DNA of 64,000 nucleotides from Bosea sp. Tri-49 (GCF_003952665.1 NZ_CP017946.1:4669001-4733000), one strand, 5' to 3'; numbered from the stretch's first letter, positions 1 to 8,513 are shown. Notes: generated by a model from the sequence alone, not told the origin. Program-made: numbers and translations.

Positions 1-7
1 ACGGCGC

Positions 8-814
8 TCATACGGTGAGCACTGCCGATGTCAGCAATTGCGTGTAGGCATGCTGGGGATCGTCGAGGACCTGGTCGGTCAGGCCCTGCTCGACGACGCG
101 GCCGTCCTTCATCACCATCAGACGGTCGGTGAGGAGCCGGGCGACGGCAAGATCATGGGTGACGATGATCGCGGCGAGGCCGAGATCGCGCACCAGCACG
201 CGCAGCAGGTCGAGCAGGCGGGCCTGCACGGAGACGTCGAGGCCGCCGGTCGGCTCGTCCATGAAGACCAGCTTCGGTTCGGAGACCAGCACGCGGGCGA
301 TCTGCAGGCGCTGCTGCATGCCGCCGGAGAACTGGCGCGGCCTGTCGTCGACGCGATTGCCGGCGATCTCGACGCGCTGCAGCCAGTCGAGCGCAGTCTC
401 GCGGATCCTGCCGTAGTGGCGGGCGCCATTGTCCATCAGCCGCTCGCCGACATTGCCGCCGGCCGAGACGTCCATGCGCAGGCCGTCGCGCGGGTTCTGG
501 TGAACGATGCCCCAGGCGGTGCGCATCAGCCGGCGCCGCTCCTGCTCGGCGACCGAATAGATGTCGAGCGGTTCGACCCCGCCGCGGAACAGGACCTCGC
601 CTTCGTCGGGCTTGTCGATGCCGGCGAGGCAACGCAGCAGGGTCGACTTGCCGGAGCCGGATTCGCCGACGATGCCCAGCACCTCGCCCGGCCAGAGGTC
701 GAAGGAGACATCGGCGCAGCCGATGCGCTCGCCATAGAAGCGGGAGACGCCGGCGACCGAGAGCAGCGGAGCGGGATCGAGGGCGAGCTCCTGCGGATTG
801 ACCTGCATGTTCAT
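8..814 (-). CDS. phnK: C-P lyase complex ATP-binding protein PhnK
   Basis: An ABC-type ATPase of about 268 residues. It has a Walker A motif (GESGSGKST), the signature FSGGMQQRLQ, Walker B (LVFMDEPT) and an H-loop (VTHD). PhnK binds the PhnGHIJ core and assists C-P bond cleavage in phosphonate breakdown; it is not a permease ATPase despite its fold. The start is the first ATG of MNMQVNPQ, because this ATG overlaps the phnJ stop as ATGA; the open frame continues upstream only as a shadow of phnJ. It is the last gene of phnGHIJK inside the window. Its stop lies seven bases from the left edge, so phnL and later genes are presumably outside. Identity rests on the position after phnJ plus the ATPase motifs. 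Confidence 0.95.
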   Translation of the reverse strand: MNMQVNPQELALDPAPLLSVAGVSRFYGERIGCADVSFDLWPGEVLGIVGESGSGKSTLLRCLAGIDKPDEGEVLFRGGVEPLDIYSVAEQERRRLMRTAWGIVHQNPRDGLRMDVSAGGNVGERLMDNGARHYGRIRETALDWLQRVEIAGNRVDDRPRQFSGGMQQRLQIARVLVSEPKLVFMDEPTGGLDVSVQARLLDLLRVLVRDLGLAAIIVTHDLAVARLLTDRLMVMKDGRVVEQGLTDQVLDDPQHAYTQLLTSAVLTV

Positions 815-1737
815 GGCTTGGCCTCGTCTTCGACCAGATGCAGCGCCGAAGCGTCGGCGAGCATGGCGCCGCGATGGCCCTCGGCCCGCCGCGTCTCGCA
901 ATGATGGCTGTCGGAGCAGACGAACATGCGCCCGCCCTGGTCATCGATCACAACCTCGTCGAGATAGGAATCAACGGCGCCGCAGAGCGCGCAGGGCTGC
1001 TCCCAGCTCTGGATGCGGAAGGGATGATCGTCGAAATCGAGGCTGCGCACGCTGGTGTGCGGCGGCACCGCATAGATGCGCTTCTCGCGGCCGGCGCCGA
1101 AGAGCTGCAGCGCCGGCGACATCTGCATCTTTGGATTGTCGAATTTCGGGATCGGCGACGGTGCCATGACATAGCGGCCATTGACCATGACCGGGTAGTC
1201 ATAGGTCGTCGTCACTTCGCCGAAGCGGGCGATGTTCTCGTAGAGCTTGACCTGCATCAGCCCGTATTCGGCCCAGGCGTGCATCTTGCGCGTCTCGGCC
1301 TCGTGCGGCTCGAGCTTCCTGAGCGGCTCGGGCTGCGGCACCTGGTAGACCATGATCTGGCCGGCCTTGAGCGGCGCCTCGGGAATGCGGTGGCGGGTCT
1401 GGATGATCGTTGCCTCATCGGTGGCCTCGGTGGTGCGCGCATCGGCGGTGCGCTCGAAGAAGCGGCGGATCGAGACGGCGTTGGTGGTGTCGTCGGCGCC
1501 CTGGTCGATGACTTTCAGCGTATCGTCCGGGCCGATGATCGCGGCGGTGACCTGGATGCCGCCGGTGCCCCAGCCGCGGGCGAGCGGCATCTCGCGCGAG
1601 CCGAACGGTACCTGGTAGCCGGGAATCGCGACCGCCTTGAGCAGGGAACGGCGGATCATCCGCTTGGTCTGCTCGTCGAGATAGGCGTAGTTGTAAGCTG
1701 GCCTGGTCTCGTCGCTTATGCTCTGGTGCACGGTCAT
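811..1737 (-). CDS. phnJ: alpha-D-ribose 1-methylphosphonate 5-phosphate C-P lyase PhnJ
   Basis: A radical-SAM C-P lyase of 308 residues that cleaves the carbon-phosphorus bond of ribose-1-alkylphosphonate-5-phosphate, releasing the alkane and a cyclic ribose phosphate. The family-specific cysteine pattern C-x2-C-x21-C-x5-C is intact at C249, C252, C274 and C280. By family knowledge the first three ligate the 4Fe-4S cluster and the last is the reactive cysteine. The start overlaps the phnI stop as ATGA and the stop overlaps the phnK start, which indicates translational coupling. Length is close to the roughly 280 residues of the Escherichia coli protein, with a short C-terminal extension. The cytoplasmic enzyme should be functional. 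Confidence 0.97.
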   Translation of the reverse strand: MTVHQSISDETRPAYNYAYLDEQTKRMIRRSLLKAVAIPGYQVPFGSREMPLARGWGTGGIQVTAAIIGPDDTLKVIDQGADDTTNAVSIRRFFERTADARTTEATDEATIIQTRHRIPEAPLKAGQIMVYQVPQPEPLRKLEPHEAETRKMHAWAEYGLMQVKLYENIARFGEVTTTYDYPVMVNGRYVMAPSPIPKFDNPKMQMSPALQLFGAGREKRIYAVPPHTSVRSLDFDDHPFRIQSWEQPCALCGAVDSYLDEVVIDDQGGRMFVCSDSHHCETRRAEGHRGAMLADASALHLVEDEAKP

Positions 1738-2852
1738 TCCGCGGCCTCCGGCAGGGCTTCCTGTTGCTCGGCAAGGCGCTGCTCGCGCTCCCGCCGGATG
1801 CGGCGGATCAGCTCGAGTTCGCCCTGGAAATCGACATAGTGCGGCAGCTTGAGATGCTCGACGAAGCCGGCCGCCTCGACATTGTCGGAGTGATACAGGA
1901 CGAATTCGTCCTGCTGCGCCGGATAGTTCGCCGCCTCGCCGAACTCCCGCGCCTTCAGTGCCCGGTCGACCAGCGACATCGACATCGCCTTGCGCTCGCT
2001 ATGGCCAAAGGAGAGCCCGTAGCCACGGGTGAACTGCGGCGGAACATCCTTGGAGCCGGCGAACTGGTTGACCATCTGGCATTCGGTCAGGGTGACCTCG
2101 CCGAGATCGACGGCAAAACCGAGCTCCTCCGGCACATATTCGACCGCGACCTCGCCGACGCGGACCTCGCCGACGAAAGGATGGCTGTTGCCGAAGCCGC
2201 GCTGTACCGAATAGCCGAGGCCGAGCATGAAGCCTTCGTCGCCGCGCGCCATCGCCTGCAGGCGGACGTCGCGGTCGGCCGGGAAGGTGACGGGCTCGCG
2301 GGTCAGATCGAAGGGGCGCGGATCGCCTGCGGGAGGCGCCTCCTCTTCCATCAGGCCCTCGGCGCCGAGGATGTCGGGCACGCGCGGCATGAAAGCGTCG
2401 AGCGGCTGCGCGGCCGGGCGGGCCGGGCTCTCAGCCGGAGCCGCCTCGTCCATCAGGGCGAAGTCGAAGAGCCGGTGGGTGTAGTCATAGGTCGGGCCGA
2501 GCACCTGGCCGCCCGGCAGGTCCTTGTAGGTCGCCGAGACGCGGCGACGGATCGCCATTGTCGCCGTGTCGAGCGGCTCGGAGGAGCCGAAGCGCGGCAA
2601 GGTGGTGCGGTAGGCGCGCATCAGGAAGGCGGCTTCGATCGCATCGCCTTGCGCCTGCTTCAGCGCCAGCGCGGCGAGATCAGGGTCGTAGAGCGAGCCT
2701 TCGTTCATGACGCGGCCGCAGGCGAGGCCCATCTGCTCGCGGATCTGCGCGACGGCAAGCTCCGGTACGCTCTCGTCGCCGCGACGCGCTTCGGCGACGA
2801 GATCATGGGTTGCGAGGATGGCGGCTTCGCCGCCCTTGACCGCGACATACAT
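1734..2852 (-). CDS. phnI: C-P lyase core subunit PhnI
   Basis: A protein of 372 residues starting MYVAVKGGEAAI, the typical PhnI N-terminus. PhnI is the nucleosidase-type subunit that, with PhnG, PhnH and PhnL, couples the phosphonate to ribose triphosphate in place of adenine. The start is the ATG at the right-hand coordinate; the frame runs further upstream only through phnH sequence. The gene begins 22 bases after phnH and ends in an ATGA overlap with phnJ. The central GYSVQRGFGNSHPFVGEVRVG and the C-terminal DFQGELELIRRIR segments match the family as I know it. It is slightly longer than the Escherichia coli protein (354 residues), through a tail ending in EALPEAAE. Confidence 0.96.
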   Translation of the reverse strand: MYVAVKGGEAAILATHDLVAEARRGDESVPELAVAQIREQMGLACGRVMNEGSLYDPDLAALALKQAQGDAIEAAFLMRAYRTTLPRFGSSEPLDTATMAIRRRVSATYKDLPGGQVLGPTYDYTHRLFDFALMDEAAPAESPARPAAQPLDAFMPRVPDILGAEGLMEEEAPPAGDPRPFDLTREPVTFPADRDVRLQAMARGDEGFMLGLGYSVQRGFGNSHPFVGEVRVGEVAVEYVPEELGFAVDLGEVTLTECQMVNQFAGSKDVPPQFTRGYGLSFGHSERKAMSMSLVDRALKAREFGEAANYPAQQDEFVLYHSDNVEAAGFVEHLKLPHYVDFQGELELIRRIRREREQRLAEQQEALPEAAE

Positions 2853-2874
2853 TAGTAAAGCTCCCGGCGGGGCA

Positions 2875-3480
2875 TCAGCGGGCTTCCGCGATTTGGGTCG
2901 AGCGCGGCAGGCCGAGCGCCTGCGTGCCATGGACCAGCAGGAGATCGACGCCGAGCGGGTAGAGCACCGCGTTATCCGCGACCTCGGCCCAGAAGCCCGG
3001 GCGCAGGCCAGCGGGGGCGATGGTGCGCCGGCCGGCGATGCCGGGACCTTCAAGCGTGACCGTGTCGCCACTTGCGAGCCCGGCGCATTGGATGAGCACC
3101 GTGGTCGAGCGGTCGGGGAACTGGTCGTCGCCGGCGTTGAAGGCGGCGAGCTTCGGCTCGGCCGCGGCGCCGTCGATCACGGCGAAGGCGGCGCGGGCGG
3201 GATCATCGACCAGGGCGGCGCCGCAATGGAAGCGTAGCCAGGCGCCGGCCGCGCCGTCGCGCAGGGCGGCCGGCAGCCAGATCGGCGTCTCGTAGTCGGC
3301 GAGCGTCAGCAGCGCGACGGCAGTCGCTAGCTCAAGCCCTGCGGGCGTCTCGACCGAAACGCCGATGTCGCAAGCAAGGCCCGGCTCGGACAGCGCCGCC
3401 AGCAGAGCGCGGAAGGCGCCTTGCGACTGGAAGACGGGATCGGCGAAACCGGCGCCGATGAGGGTGTCGTTGGGAGTCAT
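2875..3480 (-). CDS. phnH: C-P lyase core subunit PhnH
   Basis: A 201-residue PhnH, the PLP-transferase-fold subunit (without PLP chemistry) that dimerises in the centre of the PhnGHIJ core. Recognisable segments are the N-terminal GFADPVFQSQGAFRALLAALSEPG and the GAALVDDPARAAFAVIDG region. The start codon shares one base with the phnG stop (TGATG), so the two are almost certainly co-translated. Length matches the usual 190-200 residues. Nothing is missing or broken. The downstream gap to phnI is 22 bases. Confidence 0.95.
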   Translation of the reverse strand: MTPNDTLIGAGFADPVFQSQGAFRALLAALSEPGLACDIGVSVETPAGLELATAVALLTLADYETPIWLPAALRDGAAGAWLRFHCGAALVDDPARAAFAVIDGAAAEPKLAAFNAGDDQFPDRSTTVLIQCAGLASGDTVTLEGPGIAGRRTIAPAGLRPGFWAEVADNAVLYPLGVDLLLVHGTQALGLPRSTQIAEAR

Positions 3481-3920
3481 CAGCCGCCCCTGACCAGCGT
3501 GAAGAAATCGACCTTGGTGGCAGCCGCCTTGCGCGAGGCGAGCTCACGGGCGGCCTGCTGCTTCTGCGCCAGGGCAAAGACGCCGCGCCGCAGCGGGCCT
3601 GTCTCGATTTCACCTTGGAGCAGCGCGTCGGTGACAGCGGCGAGCCGCGCCTTGCGGCCGTCACGACCCAGCGCATAGGAGAAGCCCATGGCACCGCCTT
3701 CCAAACGGATGACGCAGCGCGTCACCGTGGCCTCGCCGAGATTGAAGCGGCGGCCAGCGCCACCGGCGCGGCCCTCGACCATGACCGTGCCGGTCTCAGG
3801 TGCCTTGAGCAGCTCATGCGTCGGCAGCGGCCCGGCCTGCTGCAGCAGGGCGTCGATCTCGCCTTGCGTGGCACGGGCCAGCACTGCCATCCAATGCTGG
3901 CGTGTCGCGATTTCCGTCAT
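3480..3920 (-). CDS. phnG: C-P lyase core subunit PhnG
   Basis: A 146-residue PhnG when started at MTEIATRQHWMAVLARA, which aligns with the conserved N-terminal ATRQHWM of the family; a further ATG seven codons upstream is less likely. PhnG is part of the PhnGHIJ hexose-phosphonate-forming core. It is the first gene of the phnGHIJK block. Its upstream region is shared with the divergent phnF and carries two GTCTA-type candidate operator sequences, so repression by PhnF is plausible. No Pho box was visible directly in front of it. Confidence 0.94.
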   Translation of the reverse strand: MTEIATRQHWMAVLARATQGEIDALLQQAGPLPTHELLKAPETGTVMVEGRAGGAGRRFNLGEATVTRCVIRLEGGAMGFSYALGRDGRKARLAAVTDALLQGEIETGPLRRGVFALAQKQQAARELASRKAAATKVDFFTLVRGG

Positions 3921-3948
3921 GCCGTGTCGGCCTCTCGCCAAGCGCTAA

Positions 3949-3991
3949 TGTCTAGACTATAATAAGCCTGTTGCTGGAAAAGGTCTATACA
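3949..3991. promoter_or_regulatory. candidate PhnF operator pair in the phnF-phnG divergent gap
   Basis: The gap between phnG and phnF holds a perfect 8-bp palindrome GTCTAGAC at 3950-3957 and a related GGTCTATACA at 3982-3991. The second site is close to the reverse complement of the PhnF operator reported for Mycobacterium smegmatis (TGGTATAGACCA). Their centres are about three helical turns apart. The second site directly precedes phnF. Binding by this PhnF is an inference from position and motif similarity. Confidence 0.6.
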
Positions 3992-4008
3992 TTTTGGATG
4001 AAACTTTG

Positions 4009-4758
4009 ATGACGCCGGGCTTGCCGGACAATCAGGGCGGCGATGGCGGCACGGCCTGGCGGCGGATCGCCGACGCGCTCGCGGCCTCGATCGAGCAGGG
4101 CGAATACGAGCCCGGCGACACGCTGCCGGCTTCGGTCGCGCTGGCCGAGCGCTATGGCGTGCACCGGCACACGGTACGCCAGGCCTTCCGGCACCTGGCC
4201 GAGCGCGGGCTGGTGACGGTCTCGCGCGGACGCGGCACGCAAGTGACGGCGCCGCGCTTCCCCTACAAGCTCGGTCGCCGGGTCAGCATGCGCACCAATT
4301 TTGGCGCTGCGGGTATTGCCGTCTCCGGCGCCGTGCTGGCCTCCGAGGTCGTGGCCAGCGAGGCGGAGCACTGCGCCGTGCTCGGCCTGCCTGCGGGGAC
4401 GCCGCTCTGGGCGATCGAGACCTTGAGCCGGGCCGGCGGCACGCCGGTCGGTACCGGCATCCACTACCTCAGCGTCGAGCGCTTCCCGCGCTTCGACGAG
4501 ATCCTGACAGAGGCGGGCTCGTCGATCACCGCCGCCTTCAAGGCCTGCGGGATCGCCGACTATGTCCGGCGCTCGACGCGACTGGCGGCGCGTCTGGCGA
4601 GCGAGCGCGAGGCGGCCCTGCTCAAGATCGAGCCCGGAGCGGCCGTGCTGACCTCGGATGCGCTCGACGCACTGCCCGACCTGACACCGATCCACATCGT
4701 CAACAGCGTCTTCGCCGGCGAGCGGATGGAGATGGTGGTCGAGCCCTTCGGGGATTGA
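4009..4758 (+). CDS. phnF: phosphonate operon GntR/HutC-family regulator PhnF
   Basis: A GntR-type transcription factor of about 249 residues. The N-terminal winged helix runs from TAWRRIADALAASI through LAERYGVHRHTVRQAFRHLAERGLV, with the wing SRGRGTQV. The rest is a UTRA ligand-binding domain ending VVEPFGD, typical of PhnF and HutC. Two starts are possible: ATG at 4009 with GGATG eight bases upstream (used here), or TTG at 3994 preceded by GGAAAAGG. The gene is divergent from phnGHIJK and convergent with phnCDEE, so it splits the phosphonate locus. It probably represses the C-P lyase block and itself, through the operator-like sites just upstream. Confidence 0.93.
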   Translation: MTPGLPDNQGGDGGTAWRRIADALAASIEQGEYEPGDTLPASVALAERYGVHRHTVRQAFRHLAERGLVTVSRGRGTQVTAPRFPYKLGRRVSMRTNFGAAGIAVSGAVLASEVVASEAEHCAVLGLPAGTPLWAIETLSRAGGTPVGTGIHYLSVERFPRFDEILTEAGSSITAAFKACGIADYVRRSTRLAARLASEREAALLKIEPGAAVLTSDALDALPDLTPIHIVNSVFAGERMEMVVEPFGD

Positions 4759-4767
4759 CTGCCGGGC

Positions 4768-5622
4768 TCAGACCGCCCGCTTGCCGATGATGGCGAAGCG
4801 CAGCTTGTTCGAGAGGAAGTCGATCGCGGTCACCGCCGCCAGGACCAGCAGGATCAGGAAGGAGACCTGCTGCCATTCGAGCGTGCGGATCGTCTCGGCG
4901 AGATAGAGGCCGATGCCGCCGGCGCCGACGATGCCGATGATGGTCGACGAACGGGTGTTCGACTCGATGTAGTAGAGCACCTGGCTGGCGATCACCGGCA
5001 GCACCTGCGGGATCAGGCCGAAGCGGATCTCGTGGAGCTTGCCGCCGCCGACCGAGGTGACGCCCTCGACGGGCTTGCGATCGGCGGATTCGATCGCCTC
5101 GGAGAACAGCTTGCCGAAGGCGCCAAGATCGCTGGTCATGATCGCGAGCATGCCGGCGAAGGGGCCAAGGCCCACGACGTTGACCCAGATCAGCGCCCAG
5201 ATCAGCGCGTCGACGCCGCGCACCGTGTCCATCGAGCGCCGTGCCAGGAAATGCACGACGCGGTTGGCGACGACATTCTTGGCGGCGAGGAAGCCGAGCG
5301 GGAAGGCGAGGATCGCAGCCAGAATTGTCCCGAGGAAGGCGATGGCGATGGTCTCGAACAGCGCCTTGACGAAGATGATGGCGCGGGCGAACGAGCCGGG
5401 ATCCGGCGGCAGCATCAGCACGACGAAGGTGCCGAGGTTGGAGAAGCCGGCGATGATCTTCCAGAGCGAGGTCTCGAGCGTCGTCAGACCATAGAGGAAG
5501 AGCCCGACGAGGCCGCCGACGACCGCGATGGTCGTGAGCTTGGTCTTCAGCGAGCCGTCGATCGCGGCCTTGTGGCGGGCGATCAGCGCGGCGCGGTCGG
5601 CAGCGGAGAGGGCGAGTGTCAT
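4768..5622 (-). CDS. phnE: phosphonate ABC transporter permease PhnE (second copy)
   Basis: An inner-membrane permease of 284 residues beginning MTLALSAADRAALIARHKAAIDG. It contains several hydrophobic helices and the permease EAA-loop region around FSEAIESADRKPVEGVTSVGGG, followed by IRFGLIPQVLPV. The start overlaps the stop of the preceding permease gene as ATGA; the much longer open frame upstream is a shadow of that gene. PhnE forms the membrane channel for phosphonates with PhnC and PhnD. Two tandem permeases probably form a heterodimer, an arrangement familiar in rhizobial phn loci. It ends nine bases from phnF in convergent orientation. Confidence 0.94.
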   Translation of the reverse strand: MTLALSAADRAALIARHKAAIDGSLKTKLTTIAVVGGLVGLFLYGLTTLETSLWKIIAGFSNLGTFVVLMLPPDPGSFARAIIFVKALFETIAIAFLGTILAAILAFPLGFLAAKNVVANRVVHFLARRSMDTVRGVDALIWALIWVNVVGLGPFAGMLAIMTSDLGAFGKLFSEAIESADRKPVEGVTSVGGGKLHEIRFGLIPQVLPVIASQVLYYIESNTRSSTIIGIVGAGGIGLYLAETIRTLEWQQVSFLILLVLAAVTAIDFLSNKLRFAIIGKRAV

Positions 5623-6500
5623 TTGCCATGCTCCAGGCTGAGCAGCGCATGGCGCAGGCGCTCGGTGCCATAATCGATCAGCATCACCGTGACGATGATC
5701 AGCAGCAGGATGGCGCTGACATCGGTGAAGTAGAATTTGCGGATCGCCTCGATCAGGTCCTGGCCGATGCCGCCGGCGCCGACGAAGCCCATGATCGAGG
5801 CGCCGCGGACATTGATCTCGAAGCGCAGCAGCGCGTAGCTGGCGAAGTTCGACAGCACCTGAGGTACCACGGCGAAGCGGATGGTCTGCCACCAGCCGGC
5901 GCCGGTCGCGGTCAAGCCGTCGACCGGCTTCATGTCGATGTTCTCGACAACTTCCGAGAAGAGCTTGCCCATCGCGCCCATGGTGTGGATGGCGATGGCG
6001 AGCACGCCGGGCAGTGGGCCGAGGCCGAAGGCGATCACGAAGATCAGCGCGAAGACGATCTCGGGGACGGTGCGGCAGAATTCGAGGAAGCGGCGCGTGC
6101 CCCAGCGCAGCCAGGGTAGGCGGCCAAGATTGCTGGCGGCGGTGAAGCAGAGCAGGAAGCCGCCGACCACGCCGAGCACGGTGCCGATATAGGCGATCAG
6201 CAAGGTCTGCCAGAGCAGTTTCAGCCAGCCGTTGAGGCCCCAGTACCACTCCTTGAGATCGGTGCCGAGCGTCGCGAAGCGCAGCATCGGCATGGTCTCG
6301 AGGATGTATTTCGGGAAACGCCAGGCATTCGCGGCGAATTTCGCGAAGTCGACCTCGGCGCCGATGCCCGCGAGCACGACGCAGGCGACGAAGATCGCCG
6401 CACCCAGCAGGGTCTGCAGCCGCTTCGCCGCCATTTCGCGCCGGTAGAGATCGGCATGAGCGGCGATGGCAGGATCGTTGCGGTCGATCGCGAGTGTCAT
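5619..6500 (-). CDS. phnE: phosphonate ABC transporter permease PhnE (first copy)
   Basis: A 293-residue permease with an extended N-terminal cytoplasmic segment and about six membrane helices. The EAA-type loop is visible at FSEVVENIDMKPVDGLTATGAGW followed by IRFAVVPQVLSNF, parallel to the same loop in the next gene. This supports duplication of one ancestral permease. It is coupled to the second permease by an ATGA overlap. A palindromic repeat lies between it and phnD, which may affect the relative amounts of binding protein and permease messages. Confidence 0.94.
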   Translation of the reverse strand: MTLAIDRNDPAIAAHADLYRREMAAKRLQTLLGAAIFVACVVLAGIGAEVDFAKFAANAWRFPKYILETMPMLRFATLGTDLKEWYWGLNGWLKLLWQTLLIAYIGTVLGVVGGFLLCFTAASNLGRLPWLRWGTRRFLEFCRTVPEIVFALIFVIAFGLGPLPGVLAIAIHTMGAMGKLFSEVVENIDMKPVDGLTATGAGWWQTIRFAVVPQVLSNFASYALLRFEINVRGASIMGFVGAGGIGQDLIEAIRKFYFTDVSAILLLIIVTVMLIDYGTERLRHALLSLEHGK

Positions 6501-6551
6501 GGGGCGCTTCCATCATGTCGCAGGACCGGCTGTTGCCGGTCCTGGACTGGG

Positions 6552-6628
6552 CGTCATTCTCGGGCAGAGCGAAGCGCAGACCCGAGAATCTCGATCAGGA
6601 GATGCTCGGGTCAAGCCCGAGCATGACG
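6552..6628. repeat. CGTCATTCTCGGG-type intergenic palindromic element (phnD-phnE gap)
   Basis: The outer arms CGTCAT and ATGACG enclose two hairpins: ATTCTCGGG paired imperfectly across a spacer with CCCGAGAAT, and a perfect 9-bp hairpin ATGCTCGGG-TCAAG-CCCGAGCAT at 6602-6624. The same architecture occurs at 34167-34249 and, in diverged form, at 31621-31726 and 57429-57466. It is a dispersed REP/BIME-like element. Inside an operon it could act as an mRNA stabiliser or attenuator, which is inference. Confidence 0.85.
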
Positions 6629-6638
6629 GCTGTCAGAG

Positions 6639-7556
6639 TTACGACGACTTCTTCTTGCGGAGGGCGTCGACGAACTTGTTCAGCTCGATGATCGGGTCGT
6701 AGGACTTGTTGTCGGCGGCGACGAGCGGGCCCTGCTTGCCTTCATAGATCTTGTCGAAGGCGGCCTTGTCCTTGGTGGCGAGGTTGAGGACGGCGTCGCG
6801 GATCGAAGCCTTGAGCGGCTCCGGCAGCTCGCTGAGATAGGCCATCGGCGAGTTCACGATCTGCTCGGACTTGTAGATGATGCGGAAGTCGTCCGCCTTG
6901 ACCATCTTCTTGCGGTCCATGCGCAGCAGGTTCGATTCCTGCTCGTCGTTCCACCAATTGGCGGCGACGTCGACGGTGCCCTGGCCGAGTGCGATGACCG
7001 CGTTCTCGTGGCTGCCGGTGTAGACGACCTTGCCGAAGAAGGTCTCGGGCTCGATCTTCATGCCATCAAGCGCGAAGCGCGGCACATTGTTGCCCGAGGT
7101 CGAGTTCGGGTCGACGAGGCCGAGATTCTTGCCCTTGAGGTCCTCGATCTTCTGATAGGGCGAATCCTTCTTCACGTAGAAGACCGAATAGTAGCCCTTG
7201 GTGCCGTCGATGTTGGTCTCGATCGCGAAGGCGTCGATCTTGGCGCCGGTCATCAGCGCGCGCGCGAAGGAGGCCGGGCCGTACATGCCGATATGGATGT
7301 TGCCGGCGCGCTGGCCCTCGATGATCGCGGCGTAGTCGTTCGCGATGCGCAGGGTCACCTTGGTGCCGAGTTCCTTCGCGAGATAGTTGACGAAGGGGGT
7401 GTAGCGCTCGACGACGCCCGAGGCGTTCTCGGACGGGATGATGGCGAAGACCAGCTCGGGATATTTCGCCTTCCAGTCCTGCGCGAAAGCCGGGGCGGCG
7501 AGCGTTGCGGCAAGGCCGGCGGCGGCGAGCGTAAACGTATGACGACGGGTCAGCAT
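6639..7556 (-). CDS. phnD: phosphonate ABC transporter substrate-binding protein PhnD
   Basis: A periplasmic binding protein of 305 residues. The N-terminal MLTRRHTFTLAAAGLAATLAAPAFAQ is a signal peptide with a twin-arginine-like start and an AFA-Q cleavage site. The body has PhnD landmarks: ELVFAIIPSENASGVVERYTPFVNYLAKELG at the start, HIGMYGPASFARAL, and the LVDPNSTSGNNVPR loop expected to contact the phosphonate. It delivers phosphonates to the PhnE channel. It lies 75 bases after phnC and 138 bases before the first phnE, and a palindromic element sits in that second gap. Confidence 0.96.
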   Translation of the reverse strand: MLTRRHTFTLAAAGLAATLAAPAFAQDWKAKYPELVFAIIPSENASGVVERYTPFVNYLAKELGTKVTLRIANDYAAIIEGQRAGNIHIGMYGPASFARALMTGAKIDAFAIETNIDGTKGYYSVFYVKKDSPYQKIEDLKGKNLGLVDPNSTSGNNVPRFALDGMKIEPETFFGKVVYTGSHENAVIALGQGTVDVAANWWNDEQESNLLRMDRKKMVKADDFRIIYKSEQIVNSPMAYLSELPEPLKASIRDAVLNLATKDKAAFDKIYEGKQGPLVAADNKSYDPIIELNKFVDALRKKKSS

Positions 7557-7631
7557 GAGAGTGCTCCTTTTTAAAAGATCGGCGATGAAAGGTCAGGCTT
7601 CAGTGCAGGCTTGGGCGCGCAGCCGGCTGTT

Positions 7632-8450
7632 TCAGGCGACGTTCTGCTTGGCGCGCTGGGCTTCCTCGATGGCGATGGCGTCAAGCTGGTCGAGCGCCTC
7701 GGCGCCGGCATCCTTGGCCTCGATGCCGTAGAGCTCGGCGGCGAGCTCGCTGGTCAGCGCATGCGGGGGGCCGTCGAACACGACCTTGCCGGCAGCCATG
7801 CCGATCAGCCGGTCGCAGTACTTCGCGGCGATGTCGAGGTGGTGGAGATTGCAGATCACGGTGATGCCGTCCTCGCGATTGATGCGGAACAGCGCGTCCA
7901 TAACGACCTGGGTATTGCGCGGATCGAGCGAGGCGATCGGCTCGTCGGCGAGAATGATCTTCGGCTCCTGCACCAAAGCGCGGGCGATGGCGACGCGCTG
8001 CTGCTGACCGCCGGAGAGGGTCTCGGCGCGCTGTGCCAGCAAGTGCCCCATATCGAGGCGTTCGAGCGCGGCGATGGCACGGACCTTGTCGTCTTGCGAG
8101 AAGCTCTTGACCAGCGTCAGCGCTGCCGAGCGATGATTCAGGCGGCCGAGCAGAACGTTGGTCAGCACATCGAGGCGGCCGACCAGGTTGAACTGCTGGA
8201 AGATCATCGCCGTGTCGCGCCGCCAGGCTCGCAGCGCCGCGCCGCGCAGGGCTGTGACGTCGCGCTCCTCGCTGAGGATGCGGCCATCGCTGGCATCGGC
8301 GAGGCGATTCAGCATACGCAGCAGCGTCGACTTGCCGGCGCCCGAGCGACCGATGATGCCGACCATCTCGCCGCGCGGAATCGACAGGGTGACGTTGTCG
8401 ACGGCGGCTTTGCCACCGAAACGCTTGGTCAGACCCTCGATACGCAGCAT
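7632..8450 (-). CDS. phnC: phosphonate ABC transporter ATP-binding protein PhnC
   Basis: An ABC ATPase of 272 residues starting [20 protein letters not shown]. It has Walker [10 protein letters not shown], the signature [15 protein letters not shown], Walker [14 protein letters not shown] and the PhnC-type H-loop context [10 protein letters not shown]. The open frame extends 21 codons upstream, but that part is GC-skewed non-family sequence overlapping the promoter, so the internal ATG is preferred. It is the first gene of phnCDE1E2. A close match to the Pho box lies 46 bases upstream, so induction by phosphate starvation through PhoB is expected. Confidence 0.96.
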   Translation of the reverse strand: MLRIEGLTKRFGGKAAVDNVTLSIPRGEMVGIIGRSGAGKSTLLRMLNRLADASDGRILSEERDVTALRGAALRAWRRDTAMIFQQFNLVGRLDVLTNVLLGRLNHRSAALTLVKSFSQDDKVRAIAALERLDMGHLLAQRAETLSGGQQQRVAIARALVQEPKIILADEPIASLDPRNTQVVMDALFRINREDGITVICNLHHLDIAAKYCDRLIGMAAGKVVFDGPPHALTSELAAELYGIEAKDAGAEALDQLDAIAIEEAQRAKQNVA

Positions 8451-8495
8451 CAACAGCTCTCCCGCGATTGCGGGATGATGCGGTATCGGCGCCAG

Positions 8496-8513
8496 ATGAC
8501 AGCGCGGTGACAA
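8496..8513 (-). promoter_or_regulatory. Pho box upstream of phnC
   Basis: Read on the minus strand the site is TTGTCAC-CGCG-CTGTCAT: two 7-mers separated by four bases. This matches the PhoB consensus CTGTCAT-N4-CTGTCAT at all but two positions (T for C at the first base, C for T at the end of the first repeat, the latter also seen in the Escherichia coli consensus). A weak -10-like GATACC follows about eight bases downstream. The location 46 bases before the phnC ATG fits a PhoB-activated promoter. Confidence 0.85.

Noticed and set aside
4768..6516. Long frame suggesting a double-length permease
   Set aside because: The upstream half is an alternative-frame shadow of the first phnE; the real second phnE starts at 5622 with an ATGA overlap.
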